Below are positions 34,673 through 46,260 of a DNA stretch of 64,000 nt, in pieces. Numbering within the stretch: position 1 is the stretch's first letter; each line of letters starts with the position of its first letter. Origin of the DNA: Haemonchus contortus (Eukaryota; Nematoda; Chromadorea; Rhabditida; Trichostrongylidae); contig LS997565.1 of the NCBI GenBank assembly GCA_000469685.2, positions 11,962,505 to 12,026,504 of the forward strand. Direction: 5' to 3'. A model generated the notes under the pieces. It had not been told where the DNA came from, ran no database searches, and saw only the letters and a list, made by a program, of their open reading frames with translations. The position numbers and the translations under genes were made by a program.

Positions 34673-37600
34673 GGCACTATTTACTACGAAGTTTACTCAG
34701 GCAACAGTGGGATTTCGACGTGTCTCGAAGATTGCTTATTTGGGTGCTCTGCATTGAAATTCCGCATCTCTAGCTGGGGGAAGGAAATGTCCCTCTTTTC
34801 TTAACACTTCTATCGAAGAGTAGCGTTTACACCACTTCATAGTGGACCACACAAAAGAGTATGAAGAAATGGTGGGTTTTACAACTGTGACAAGGACGAA
34901 ACAAAAGCGTCACTGGGTGATCGAAAGTGCTTATATAGCTTGCACAGAACGAATAGGTCCGCAGTGAAACATAGGTGTCAAGAAAATCGTTTTAATAAGC
35001 TGTCCAGGACAAGTTCTGAGTATAGAAATAACGTATAAGAACCACGAACAAGCTTGTCGCGATCCATAGCTGGAAGGACAACAATTTGTTGAAAAAGCCG
35101 CCCATATGGGATATCACATGAGTCTGGGTTTATTACTTACTGAAGGTATCCCTATTTATACAAAAAAACCTGGGAGATAAGTTGTTGACTATACCTCGAA
35201 CGTCATAGGAATAAAATGAATGAACAGTCGAGTGAAGTTTAGTAAGTAGGTCAGGGTGAAATGAATGGGTATCGCTCGAACTAGTTACTAGATACAAGTG
35301 TTTAAAGTGATATTTAATCCCATTCATATTCAGCCTTAATCGTTAAAATAAGAAAAGAACATAGCAGACTGAGATCTGGCACTGCATTTATACTTCCGAC
35401 TGCCTCTTCGAGCAAGGGTCAGCAAGTGGAAAGGTGGAAGGTGGAAACAATATGCAGATCATCACGGACGACCTATTTCATTTCACGGCATAATCTCATT
35501 TGAACGTACACACCCTTCTTCCATCCTTCATACGGCCCAATAAAAAATGACTTCAGGCAAAGGGTGGAGGGCGTGGGGTGGCCATCTAGGTGAGGAGTCG
35601 GCCGTTTGGCGTGACCCCTCGCATCGCACCGATCATTCGATGCTGTTTCTGAGCTGGGGAACTCGTCCAGGTGACCGAGCAACCCACTGCCTCTTCAGAT
35701 GATAGACGCCTTTCCGATGACGCCGCTATAAGACGCCTAATTTCAGAATTATTTGTATTCTGCCTATTCACATAGTCTATTTGGCTAAGAGGTTGAATCA
35801 ACTGGACGAGCTGTCCAGTCACAAACCGAGTCGAATGGGGGGCGCGATGGGAAAGATCGCGCCACACGACATACACCAGTCCAGGTATGTAGCAACCCAA
35901 ACAGGCATCTGAGCTGGACCTTGCCGATACCCTGCTGCTCGATTACGCTATGAGGGGGTGTGCCAAGCTGGGTTTCTATTCCGGTTCGGTTGGACAAGCA
36001 AATTTACCAGGATTCGTCTGGTTCTTGCCAGTTGCTCCTTCAAAAAGTCTCTATGGTGATTCAAAAGAACACGGAGATATCTATCAGCTAGTGAACAGTA
36101 GATGATTGAAACTTTGTACGATCAACGCTCTACTGTCAACTGATGAAGGTATTTGCTAATGTTAACAGGGAATGGGCTCGACAAGGCAGCATTTCTTGAC
36201 TATGGACATTTAAGAGCCTTTGAGGCACTGAAAAAGTCCTAATCCCATGGGGAGACACTCAAGAAGTCAGTCAATACATATGAATCAATTTCTCTATAGA
36301 ATAGATGAACAGCCGCCACAGGAGTAAGGAGGAAAACTAATGTGAAGTGTCATCACTCAGTTTGGCCAACTGCCGACAACAACAACGTGCTGACCGATCC
36401 GGTTACAGAAGACAGACTTTCGATAGACACATGTAGTTACTGCTCTATGGACTCCCATTTTCGAAACTCAAACAACAACAGTATGCCTTACAAGTATATT
36501 GTTGTCTTATTGTTTTGAATTGTTTTAGAAATAGCCTAGTCAAATGAATTAGAAAGCCTTTCCGAATCTGTGAGAAGTTCCCAAAGTCTTTCTCTCTCAG
36601 GTTTCGTGCAGAGTCGGGTGAAAGAGAAAAAAATCGCAGAAATCCCATTACACAGATCACATCCACCACCAGGTCATAGTAGAGCCAGCCGTAATACAAG
36701 ATTTTGTGTTTGGAATACAGTAAGTTTTCGAACAAATTTTGTATGTATATTAAACCGGTCTTTTATTTCGTCTGGTTCATTAATGAATTCATTTTGATCT
36801 TTCAAACTCACTCCTATGGCCGAAAAAACAGTGCATTCCAAGTTGATCACTCTTGCGCTTGGTTTCCTCAGTCTACGGTAACCATTCGGTAAAGGAAACG
36901 CTCTATCGTTCGATCAAAGACTAGCCCTCCTTCCGATCAGGGACTGGCCCTCCTTCATCCAAGCTCCCGAGTTATTGAGTAGAGTAATAACCGGGGATAG
37001 AAAACTTGTCATTCCGATTAACTCAAGGACTGTGAAGGAGAACTGGTCATTTCGTCCGCTCAGCGTTGTAGGAAAGATCCAGTTCATGACAGAGTGGGTA
37101 ATCTAATAAAGGCACTGCGTAAACATACCCAGCAGCGTGACAGAGACTGTCCGTGGATGGTGTCCGATGGAAAATTCCTCGGAATAGACATCGTGCTGAT
37201 TCGATTTTCAGACGGAACATCTGAGACTCTGAAGGGCGACTTCTTCCCACAAATGTTAACTCATCCGACGAGTTTTTAAGTATTCAAAACTATTTCTAAT
37301 CAACTCGTAGTCTTAGAATGCTAATTTATTGAAATTTCTTAGACCTATCTACAAATTTATCATAAGCTTGAAGAAAGTGCTGGACTTGTATACTCTTAGC
37401 GCACCCCATGAAATGGCTTCTGAGATCTCTTCAAGCCTCTGAGAACAGATATGCCACATGCTACGTTACCCGTTCGAGAAACGGCCCAGTTAGGCTCAAT
37501 AACAGTGCCAATAGAGGCTCAAAGTCTGGCTTCGCCGACGGCACCACCCAGAAAAGGTCCGCGTCAATGAGCCTAGTGAAATTGGCTCTACTCGTAATGG

Positions 37601-38010
37601 AGTTCTATTCCGGGAATTCGACAAAACTATCGTGCGAGGTCTTTACTTTTGGCTCATGTTGAAAGCAAATCTTGGCAGCAGGAATGCTGTAGTCTATTCA
37701 TTACGCAAATGCACACGGCTATAATCTCGTCCAAATAAGCAATCGTTGCCTTAATAGCGGACAACTTTTAAACAAATTAGTATTCACTGAATAATTTGGA
37801 TAGTTGAATTATCATGGAGCACATCTTCGTTTTTTATAAAAAAATTGGAAAAAGAAAATATTGGGATTTGTTCGCTTGAATAAGTCTGGGGAATGAGTCG
37901 GCAAAAGAATACAACGAATGCCGAAATCTTCTTCATAACGAACAACTGGTTTGTCTAGGTCTATGGCCAATGGAATTTTTTGCTTTGTGAAATTCGTCAA
38001 ACAAATATTA
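34673..38010. other. Intergenic, no supported gene
   Basis: Open stretches such as 36445-36735 (minus; YYGWLYYDLVVDVICVMG) and 37094-37279 (plus; DGKFLGIDIVLIRFSDGT) look mildly protein-like but have no matching splice partners, and I cannot link them into a gene. Confidence 0.35.
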
Positions 38011-38121
38011 GAATTCTCACATGTTGGGCGATTAATGGACAAAACTTCAGTCTCGGACTGGACTCGAACCCGTACTTGTCCATTCCGGGGACCGTGCTCT
38101 TATCCCTTACACTACCGAGAC
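38011..38121 (-). repeat. tRNA-like element with short tail (SINE family 2)
   Basis: On the minus strand, 38121-38050 folds as a tRNA. The acceptor arms GTCTCGG/CCGAGAC pair perfectly. The D-arm is GTGT...GCAC, with the TAGTGTAAGGG typical of an A box. The anticodon stem is GTCC/GGAC, and the T-loop region ACGGGTTCGAGTCC serves as B box. The anticodon-loop position before the triplet GGA is C, not the universal U. With a mismatched T stem this suggests a pseudo-tRNA rather than a working tRNA-Ser. A tail (GAAGTTTTGTCCATTAATCG...) follows at 38049-38011 and is shared with the copy at 38326-38392, so the unit is a short retroposon. Confidence 0.65.
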
Positions 38122-38253
38122 CCCGCTTGCCCTCGCCTTCTTAATGGCTTATACGCCATAGCTTATCAGCACTCACACGTACAACGTGTTGAGCCGGTCG
38201 GCCAATATCAGCACAGAACCGTTAAGCTGTAAGCTTTACTAGTTATAACTTGC

Positions 38254-38463
38254 TTTGACTTGATGTTTTGTTAACTGCTGTTTTAACCGCAGTACGCGAA
38301 GCGAAAGTCTCACAAGGTTGGCAATAAGAGCACGGTCAAGGACAAGTACGGGTTCGAGTCCCGTCCAAGACCGAAGTTTTGTCCATAAATCGCTAACCTT
38401 GTGAGACTTTCGCTTCGCGTACTGCGGCGTTAAAACAGCAGTTAAAAAATCATCAAGTCAAAA
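38254..38463. mobile_element. Fold-back element carrying the tRNA-like sequence
   Basis: Long inverted repeats of about 70 bases (38254-38322 and 38392-38463) share TGACTTGATG...TTAACTGCTGTTTTAAC and CGCAGTACGCGAAGCGAAAG, with few mismatches. Between them are 69 bases with the 3' half of the tRNA-like unit (GAGCACGGTC, GACAAGTACGGGTTCGAGTC) and the start of its tail. The structure is either a MITE that captured a retroposon or a SINE duplicated in inverted form. Confidence 0.75.
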
Positions 38464-38574
38464 CAAATATCAGAATTGTTAGTATTATGAAACTTGAAAT
38501 TTTCCTGTTTCAGTAGTCTTGCCTATCTGCTGTGCAGGTGAAGGTGATGTATTGTCAAATGATTTACTATCTCA

Positions 38575-38830
38575 TACGTACGGTTCGAGTCCCAGATCGA
38601 TATCCGCTCGGGCCAAGCCAAGCCTTCCATCCCTCCCGAGTCGGTTCATTGGTATCAGACTCGCCTCAGAGGATGAAAACGCTGACTTATACATACATCG
38701 ACTGGCCACCGCAAGTCATTGCATAGGCCACTTATGCACTCATTACGCCACTACGATTCTGAATGGAAGTCAAATGCGAGGGCTCGATCCTTAGACGGGA
38801 TTGATTACCATTAAAAGATTTATCATTAAC
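38575..38830 (+). repeat. tRNA-derived SINE, plus-strand copy
   Basis: Contains the B-box-like GGTTCGAGTCCCAGATCGAT, GCCAAGCCTTCCATCCCTCC, the GAGTCGGTTCATTGGTATCAG block, GACTGGCCACCGCAAGTCAT and TTACGCCACTACGATTCTG, ending in GGGATTGATTACCATTAAAAG. The first tRNA-like bases are missing or altered. Confidence 0.85.
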
Positions 38831-38839
38831 TCTTATCCA

Positions 38840-41560
38840 CTGCACTTGATGACGTCACAGAGCCACATTAATAGCGCTGAATAAATTATGGTGTGTAGAA
38901 ACCTTTTTTATCACTTGGAGAACGGGCAATCTCACCTGGCGACAAACTTGAAACAAAAATGCTGCCGATGAGGGGCTTTTTTTGGCAAATGGGCAGTTTC
39001 CAAACGCGTGCTGCGACTTCTTTTGAGATTGGACCAGATTAGAACGTATGGGCGGTTTCTCGAAGAAATATGAAATACTCTCATCAGGGCTCCTGAATAT
39101 CCCATCTCGAAAACTCGTTCTGGCTAGAATTGATCAAAAGCGGCTCGCTTTGTACTTGGTCGGCCACCATCTCGCCGACAACACCATCAAATCGTAAACC
39201 AAAAAGAAGCTTTCTTGCACCCAAAATGGGTGGGCCACCTCCCAGAAGACACGAGACTAGGACCTGCTCCTGTGAAAAATCCTAGAACGAAAAGCTTGAG
39301 CAATTAAAACTTACAGAGGAAACTATATGAGAATGTCACCTTTCACCCTTCCAACACCTAGGTAGCACGAAAAAATCCATTTGACGGGAAAAATCCTAGG
39401 TGCTGTAACTTTTTCGGCTATTCCTATACTGTATAAAAAAGTTTGAAAGAATAGTCATCAATACAAATGATACACACTTTGCAAAGGGGCATGCAACGGA
39501 GAAAATCGTTGGAATCGACTTTTCAGGATACCTTCCTATCTGCTACACATCAAAATAGCTATGGACCCACAGGAAAATATGGTCCAACATCGTCTAGGCA
39601 AAGGATCAAGAAAATTTGAGAAAATTCATTTGCAATGAATTATTCAAGACCAGTTTGTATCGGATTTGAAGGTATGAAAAGCTGCAAATCAACATCATAA
39701 ATCGATCAGATGGGACCATTCTTCAGCAGAGAAAACAAGTAAAAGTCAGCAAATCTCACAGATCTAGGTGATATTAAGGTGGTCTGATCGGTTTTCAGTT
39801 GTTTTCTTTTTAATTTTGAACGTAATTATTTTGATTCGACAGCCTCCGTACATAGGAGTACTCTAGCCCCATAGTTAGGGCTGCAGCCACTCAAGGAGCC
39901 TCATTTAGGATTTACCCCTTATAAGTATTAGTTCATACCCATTGACCACCTCTCCCCTCTCCCTCCCTTACCTACCCCACGGTCACCTGCTGCTCAGGTC
40001 CTCAAAGACTGTCGAAGAAGTGATCGATTGATCGATTATGCGAACGAAATCAATGAAGTCATAGTAGAAATGAGGTCACACAAGAGGTTTGATCATACGG
40101 TTCGCGAACAGTTTGGCCTTCGCCGTTTCGCTGGCTGGGAATCGATAAGTGAAAGTTACTCGAGTAAAAGAGTGAGCAACAATAAAAGGATCATAAAGTA
40201 GATGGGCATCACCTCTTCCAAGGAAATGGTAGGCTAAAGTGGCTGTGTGTGACTGCGAGGTGTCGTCAGCCTAGTCGGCGTGAACTCGTTTTGGACAGCC
40301 AGATAGAGACGAGGAAATCGCAACAATGAGAGCTAAAGCTAGTCGTGTAGCGCAGTGCGTTGGAGATTTTTCGCCCATGATAAATTGTGGTGATCGATCC
40401 GTGGGTAAAGGCTATCATCTATGGATTATAGCAATTATTCCATAGAAAGGCGGCAGCTCTTTGCAGAGGCCACAAAAAAATGCTAAGAATAAATAAAATA
40501 AACAATAATGATAAATAAAATAACAATTACAGAAAGGAGAAATCTAGGGTTAGTGTTCGCCAATGCATTCCGAACAGTCCGCTGTAGAGCGGGACTATAC
40601 GGAATGGAAGGTTCTTTCATGTATGGCTGCTTTTTCGTACAATGTGCCTCTGCCTTCAATGAATTCAAGCACCACCTCTTGGCTTTTAGACCGTAACTTC
40701 CTGGTACAGGCCTCACCTTTCCATTGATGCTATCTTCAACTTATTATATGCTATTACCTTAAATATGATAAGTTTATTCGTATCAATTTTTCGTTTTGTT
40801 CTTAAACCTTTGTAAGTTTTTTTTTTGGCTCAACTTGTAAAATGAAGACGCCGTTTTACCGAGATCAGTCACTACATTTAGCATTTGCGCTATGCGCAGT
40901 TATAATATCCATATTACCATAAACGGAGTGGGCTATGAGTATAAACGCATCGTAGTGGATAAAAAGGTTCTTTACTAATAACTGATTTTGAAGTACCGTA
41001 GTGGAAGTTCGAGAAGATGAATGACAAGGAGCTCGTTCAACATTGACGATGAGTTTGACAAAAGTGTTTTCAGGGGTGTGTCAGTAAGTCCGAATGCATT
41101 ATAAAGATGGCATAGGAGTAAGGCGAAAAGGCATCGTAGCCCTTCGAATATTCCACAATTGGCTAGCACTAAATACCGCCCAGGGAAGCCGAACTTGCCT
41201 TTCATCAGAGTTTAATCAACTGCTAACCAGTTTATTTGGAACACTAAAAACACATCAGCTAGTTTCTCAGGCCTCGTTGTACAAGCCAAATATGAATTGA
41301 AGCCGTTCCGCTACCTCACCACACAATCACGGCCTTCCACCTACCCTGATTCCCAGCGACTAGAATCAATCGTAAGTAGAAATCGTTGGTGTGTCCTCCT
41401 GGAACAAATCGTGGGTACGTCCTAATGAAACAGTCTATCCTTCGTGGAAAGTAGAAGACATCTTTCATATAGAACCCGCTTGAGGAGAATTCCATCAGGG
41501 AATAAGACGTACAGTTCTTCTTAGATAGCGAAAAAGCATTCAGTTCGGTGATGAGAGCGA
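38840..41560. other. Intergenic, no supported gene
   Basis: No exon chain recognised. A minus-strand open stretch at 40483-40716 (KKQPYMKEPSIPYSPALQ) resembles in part the bases next to family B at 56255-56280 and is likely repeat-derived. Confidence 0.35.
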
Positions 41561-41569
41561 CTGGGTGGA

Positions 41570-41825
41570 GTGATTCCTGGGTGTGGTGCGTTAGGAACGA
41601 ATTGGTCGCGTCGCGGTGAGAGGGGCGTCGCGCGCGAAGGAATGTACCAGGATGCAGCAGTAGGTAAGAAATACAAGAACAAAAGTACTAATAGTAGAAT
41701 TATGCATAAAATAATGATCGCATATCGATTGAGCTATATGAAGAACGCTAGAGCCGTAATAACAGCGAAACGAAGTTCGCGACAGCCGCGTGCGGCAAAT
41801 CGTTTACCCAAAATCGTTCCTAACG
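41570..41825 (-). repeat. Dispersed family B, copy 2 (inverted)
   Basis: The reverse complement matches copies at 29331 and 56285. Its plus strand reads IMIAYRLSYMKNARAVITAK, closely matching the corresponding reading on the minus strand of the other two copies. Confidence 0.8.
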
Positions 41826-41859
41826 CCCGTCTCCCGTGATTCCTGCCTAGCCTGAGATC

Positions 41860-43010
41860 CGTTCCTATCGCTCCATCTCAAGCTAATAAGATATCTGCAA
41901 TGTCATCCAAAAGAGATGAATGATAGAAAGGAAAGAAAGAATGAGGTAGTGAAGACATAGCTATGGGCTTCTCTGATGATGCATTATCCTTAAGAGGAAA
42001 GATACCGTTTGAAAACCTTTTCATTTACTGTCACATGGGAAGTAGGAGCTTGAAAACTTTGTAGACCAGCTTCGTCCATTCTTTTGAGCCCGTCTAAAGA
42101 CAAGCCGAGAGTAGGGTATGGTTCTTGCTAGGAAGCAGTCTCGCCTAGTGATCATGCTCTGCTTACTCATGCAAAAAAGTTCAAGTCTCCAACGGGTTCC
42201 GTGTGAAACGAAGGAAAGGAAATAAAAAGAAAAGCAGAGAAAAGAAGAAACAAGAAGAACAGAAAAGAAAAGATATGACGGTGAATTAGCCGTTCAAGGA
42301 AGGAAGGACTTCAGGTATGGCTTCAAATTAGCCATTACGGAACGAACATAGATGAAATTGCTCGATTAGGCAGGCTTTTCTATCATCACCCTGCCCTTTC
42401 AAGCAAGTTGGGACCGCTTAGGACGAATTAGACGATCAGATCTCCCATCCCCTTGACAAATGCATGTTGTCCTTATTCGTTTCTCTTTTTTTCTCACAGT
42501 TCAGAATAACGGAATCCAGCCGAACGCATTGACCTCGATCACATGAATGGCGAATAGAAATGCGTTACGTTCCATCATATGCTAAATGGATCAGGGGCGA
42601 AAGAAATCCCATCAAATGGCCACCACCTGGAATGGCGGAAAGCGAATTCCCAATCGGAACAGGATCTCGCCCGCCTTTAACTGCCTAATGTTTTCGCACT
42701 TTTCATATCCCAAAGAAATCCTTCACGCATTGAGGCTTTCTGATGAGCACCGTATCCGGTGTATACCGTAGTTCGTCTGTAGCTTGACCTGGGAACGGCA
42801 TAGCGTGTTCCAAGCGGTGTTTCGATCCGTCTACCCCAATACCATATCGGATACTCCTTTCCATAGATTAAGGGGAATTTCGGTGGACCCCAATGATAAT
42901 GATGGTCCTGCTGGGAAACCGTCATTAATCATAGACCATCATTGGGATGATGGTGGGCGAAGTTCCGCTTGCTTCCATCTAATGTGCGGACTTTTTGATT
43001 TTTATCATAG
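41860..43010. other. Intergenic, no supported gene
   Basis: Purine-rich stretch at 42200-42280 and an imperfect inverted repeat of CCCAATGAT...TGATGGTC around 42889-42955. Open frames on both strands over 42586-43038 have no recognised motif. Confidence 0.35.
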
Positions 43011-43027
43011 GTATTGGGGTAGTTCAG

Positions 43028-43300
43028 TCGTAGTGTAGTGGGAAAAGGAGTACATTACCACACGCGTGACTCGTGATCAGATCTCGTCTAGAGCAACTGA
43101 GCCTGCCTTCCCCTGAAGGTCAGTTTGTGGTACCAAAATCGTCCAGGATATGAAAACACTGGTTTTGTATATCGACTGGCCAGCGTATCTCACTGAATGG
43201 GCAACATACACATAAGATATTTGGTAACGCATCAGAAAGACAGGACCGTGGCCAAAAGAGTTTTCAGGCTTTCCGAGTCAGCCCTATAAATATTAATGGT
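43028..43300 (+). repeat. tRNA-derived SINE, plus-strand copy with head
   Basis: The head reads GTCGTAGTGTAGTGGG (A-box-like), then ACCACACGCGTGACTCGTGATC. The body keeps CGACTGGCCAGCG and a trailing CATACACAT segment, but most blocks are diverged. Confidence 0.6.
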
Positions 43301-43309
43301 CCACCACGT

Positions 43310-46260
43310 CATCGTAATCGTCATCAAAGCTCAAAAACAGATCAATCAATCGCTGCAGTGTTTTCACCTTCACTGTCTGCAATTGATTGGACCTTTCTGT
43401 AAGAAATTTATCAAATCCCTTTCCAAAAATGGGTGGCCTTGGTCAAAAATAACTTCGCTACTCCGTTCGGGTCTCACCCACAAAACTGATTGCTACTCCG
43501 ATCAAGTAGCTGCAGCCAAAGTGATAAAAAAAAATCGGACGATTCAGTGCTGATGACCCTGGAATTTAGGGCAGGATCTCCCATCTGAGGCTTCCTTTTG
43601 ACCCCTTACATGTACTACTTATCTTTTGTGTAGAAAGTCAATCTTGCTGTGATCGGTGGAACGCGCTGTGGTGAAAGTGAATTGAAGTGATCTCATGGTC
43701 AAAGTGGTTTGGAGGTGACCGTGACGAGTAGAATGGCCGAATCCGGGTTTGTCGTCCAATCTTTAGTTGATCGCACTTTTGTTTTCCTCTGCTGGCGTTG
43801 GCCGAAATCATCTACCCAAGGGACCATTCAGATTAGTGCTTACCTAGTATGTTCTGATGACCCCGTGGAAGTCTGGGAGTAATCGTCTGCTTCACTTCCA
43901 GTTGCAGCGCCCGCTCCACCCCATCACTCTACCTTTTATGGCCATTCTCCTACCTTTTATGAAGTGCTAAGGTAAAATACTTTAATGTGCTTCACGACCC
44001 CTTAATTTTGTTCCCACTTTTCTAGTTTGAGCTCTGCATACGAATAAAAACGAGGGAATGAAAAAAAGGATTGGGAGCGCTTCGAGGATACCACTAAGAA
44101 CAGTACCGGATGTCTTCTCATCTTCCCTCTCTTGCAATTTTTGATAATCTCAAAGATAAAGGGTAATTCTCTAGGTGCTATTCAATCCCTCCTGAAGGAT
44201 GCCCCCACGCGCAATCCACCTCCATTCAGGATCGTATTGAGGTTATATATGCGCACAAGGTCCATACAAGGAGATGCGGCTGTTAGTACAAACCTATCTT
44301 TTTAGCCTCTCAGTTACGTCTGGTCCTAAATAGCCGACCACCCGAAGATATGGAAGGTTTGGTTGGTTCTAGTGGATAACAATCCAGGATTCGATCTGCG
44401 GATCCTCCGGGTGATAATCTGCTCCACTTGTCCTTGGGCCTTATCCAATCCCTTCTGAAGGCGCCTCCGCAATCGACCTTCACCTTCGTCCTGCAACTAG
44501 TAATATAACCCAATATGAACACTTATACGTTGTTGGGTACAGATTCCTGGGCTGTACTACTACCGTATCTACTGAATGTAGGCATTGCAATATTTATTAC
44601 GTACAGAGTGAACAATGAGTATACAAGGGCGATGAGCTCTCGACAGCTTTGATTATACCTTTAGTTCATCTCTACGTATTGTTAGAAAGCCCACACAAAT
44701 ACACATTTATGAGGAGTAGTTAATGGTTAGGCTTGTTTTTACTGTTCGGTACTGAGTATACGTCACTTTTTGGGAGCCGGTTCTGATGGACGTTGTTGGA
44801 AGTTTACATTCTGGCGGCAAGTCTTCAAACCAGCAAGGTCATCGTCCTTAACAGAAATTTTGGAAGATAGCGATTGCTTACTTACCTAGCATTGGACTTA
44901 AGAAATTATTATTTTTGAGGTTCAACTTTGAATGGTTCTAATTCCCAGTCAATAGAAGTACGGTCCACGTTGGCAGAGAAGAATGGCTTGATTAACTAGT
45001 TGGAGCTGACTACATCGTCCTAGGACGCGCCCAGCATTCAACAACCAATAAAAGATGTAGGCATTGATGAATTGGGCTTGTACTGGTTAGTTCATTCAAA
45101 CAATACTAGAAATTGAAGATCAACATGACGCTGCTGAACCTATCCCGTTCAAACATAGCAGGTTCATTTCAAAGTAATAGTTCACGAAAATTTCGAGGTA
45201 CCCGTTTTTAACCAAAAAGTGGAATTGGGAATGGTTCATGGGTAGTGAAGAAGGCGAGGGAATTTCGCCGATTTCGAGAAAAATATGGCTCCTTTGAAGT
45301 CGGGAAAATAGAGGTTGGACGAGATTGCCATGATGGAAATAACATAGAAGGTATTCGGACGAGATTTCAGTTGTTGCCATCGCGCAAAGAGCTGACTACG
45401 TCGAGCCAGAACTGTACAGAACTGCCTTTTACTGGCTATGTTTCATGACAAGTTATTTGAACTCCCTAAACGAGTTCCCCTGTGACGGTGCAACCTCTAT
45501 AATGCCGGTGAAACTCGTCCGAGGACACATACGGGCCAATCTTTGGGCTTTTATGACGCCCTAACTAGACCGTTTCTGACCTAATAGCTGCAGAGATGGT
45601 ATAGGAGGGGACCTCAGATTCATCCTATGGGCAAATCTCAGAAACCATTCCTATCGTGAACTGTGCCTTTGAGATAAAGAAGGTAGGTCGAAAAAAGCCA
45701 TGAAGATGTAGAGGAAAATATGTTCGCTCGGCCATCTCCATTTTCTTGAAAAACTACAAAAACTTCAGAGCAGCTGCCAGCTATGGGGTGAATTGTCACT
45801 GTCTGGAAAGGAAGAGAAATGAAGAAAAACAAGCGATGAGACGGTCGTGAATGAGACTTTCTCGAGCCTTCATCTCTGAGCCCGTAAGAAAATTGCTTTG
45901 GGGTCAGGAAATGTCGTCGGAGCTGCTAGAATGGATTAGCGGCTCTGGGAAAAGTGTACATGTTCTGAATTCGACCGCGGTTCAATCTGCATATGAAACA
46001 GGAACGACTTTTGTCCTGGCTTCTGAGGAAGATAACTGACTAGAGCTGGATTCGGAGTTTTTCAGGACCAGAAGAGAAAACTGTGACTGACAGCTCTGGA
46101 GCGAGAGAAAGGAGGGAAAAAGGTGGCCAGTCGCATCGCCGGAAGAAAGGAACAGGTCAAGGATTGTTGCTTCGGACTCCACAGACCTTTACCAGGGGAG
46201 CCCTTTACTTCGGGGTCCCTTTCCATCTATAGAAGTTAGTGTTCGAATAATTCTACTTAC
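43310..46260. other. Intergenic and 3' flank of the MSP gene
   Basis: No independent gene recognised. Two segments (44185-44225 and 44448-44485) share CAATCCCTYCTGAAGG and nearby blocks, so a decayed repeat is present. The missing last exon of the MSP gene probably lies in 45600-46200; candidates follow acceptor-like sites at about 45970 and 45803 on the minus strand, but neither is convincing. Confidence 0.35.

Noticed and set aside
38050..38121. Functional tRNA-Ser(GGA) on the minus strand
   Set aside because: The anticodon loop has C where U33 should be, there is no long variable arm as serine tRNAs have, and a tail plus a second partial copy show it is a retroposon head.
42885..42960. 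Strong hairpin at CCCAATGAT/ATCATTGGG
   Set aside because: Arms differ by a six-base insertion and the loop is long; no link to a gene or element.
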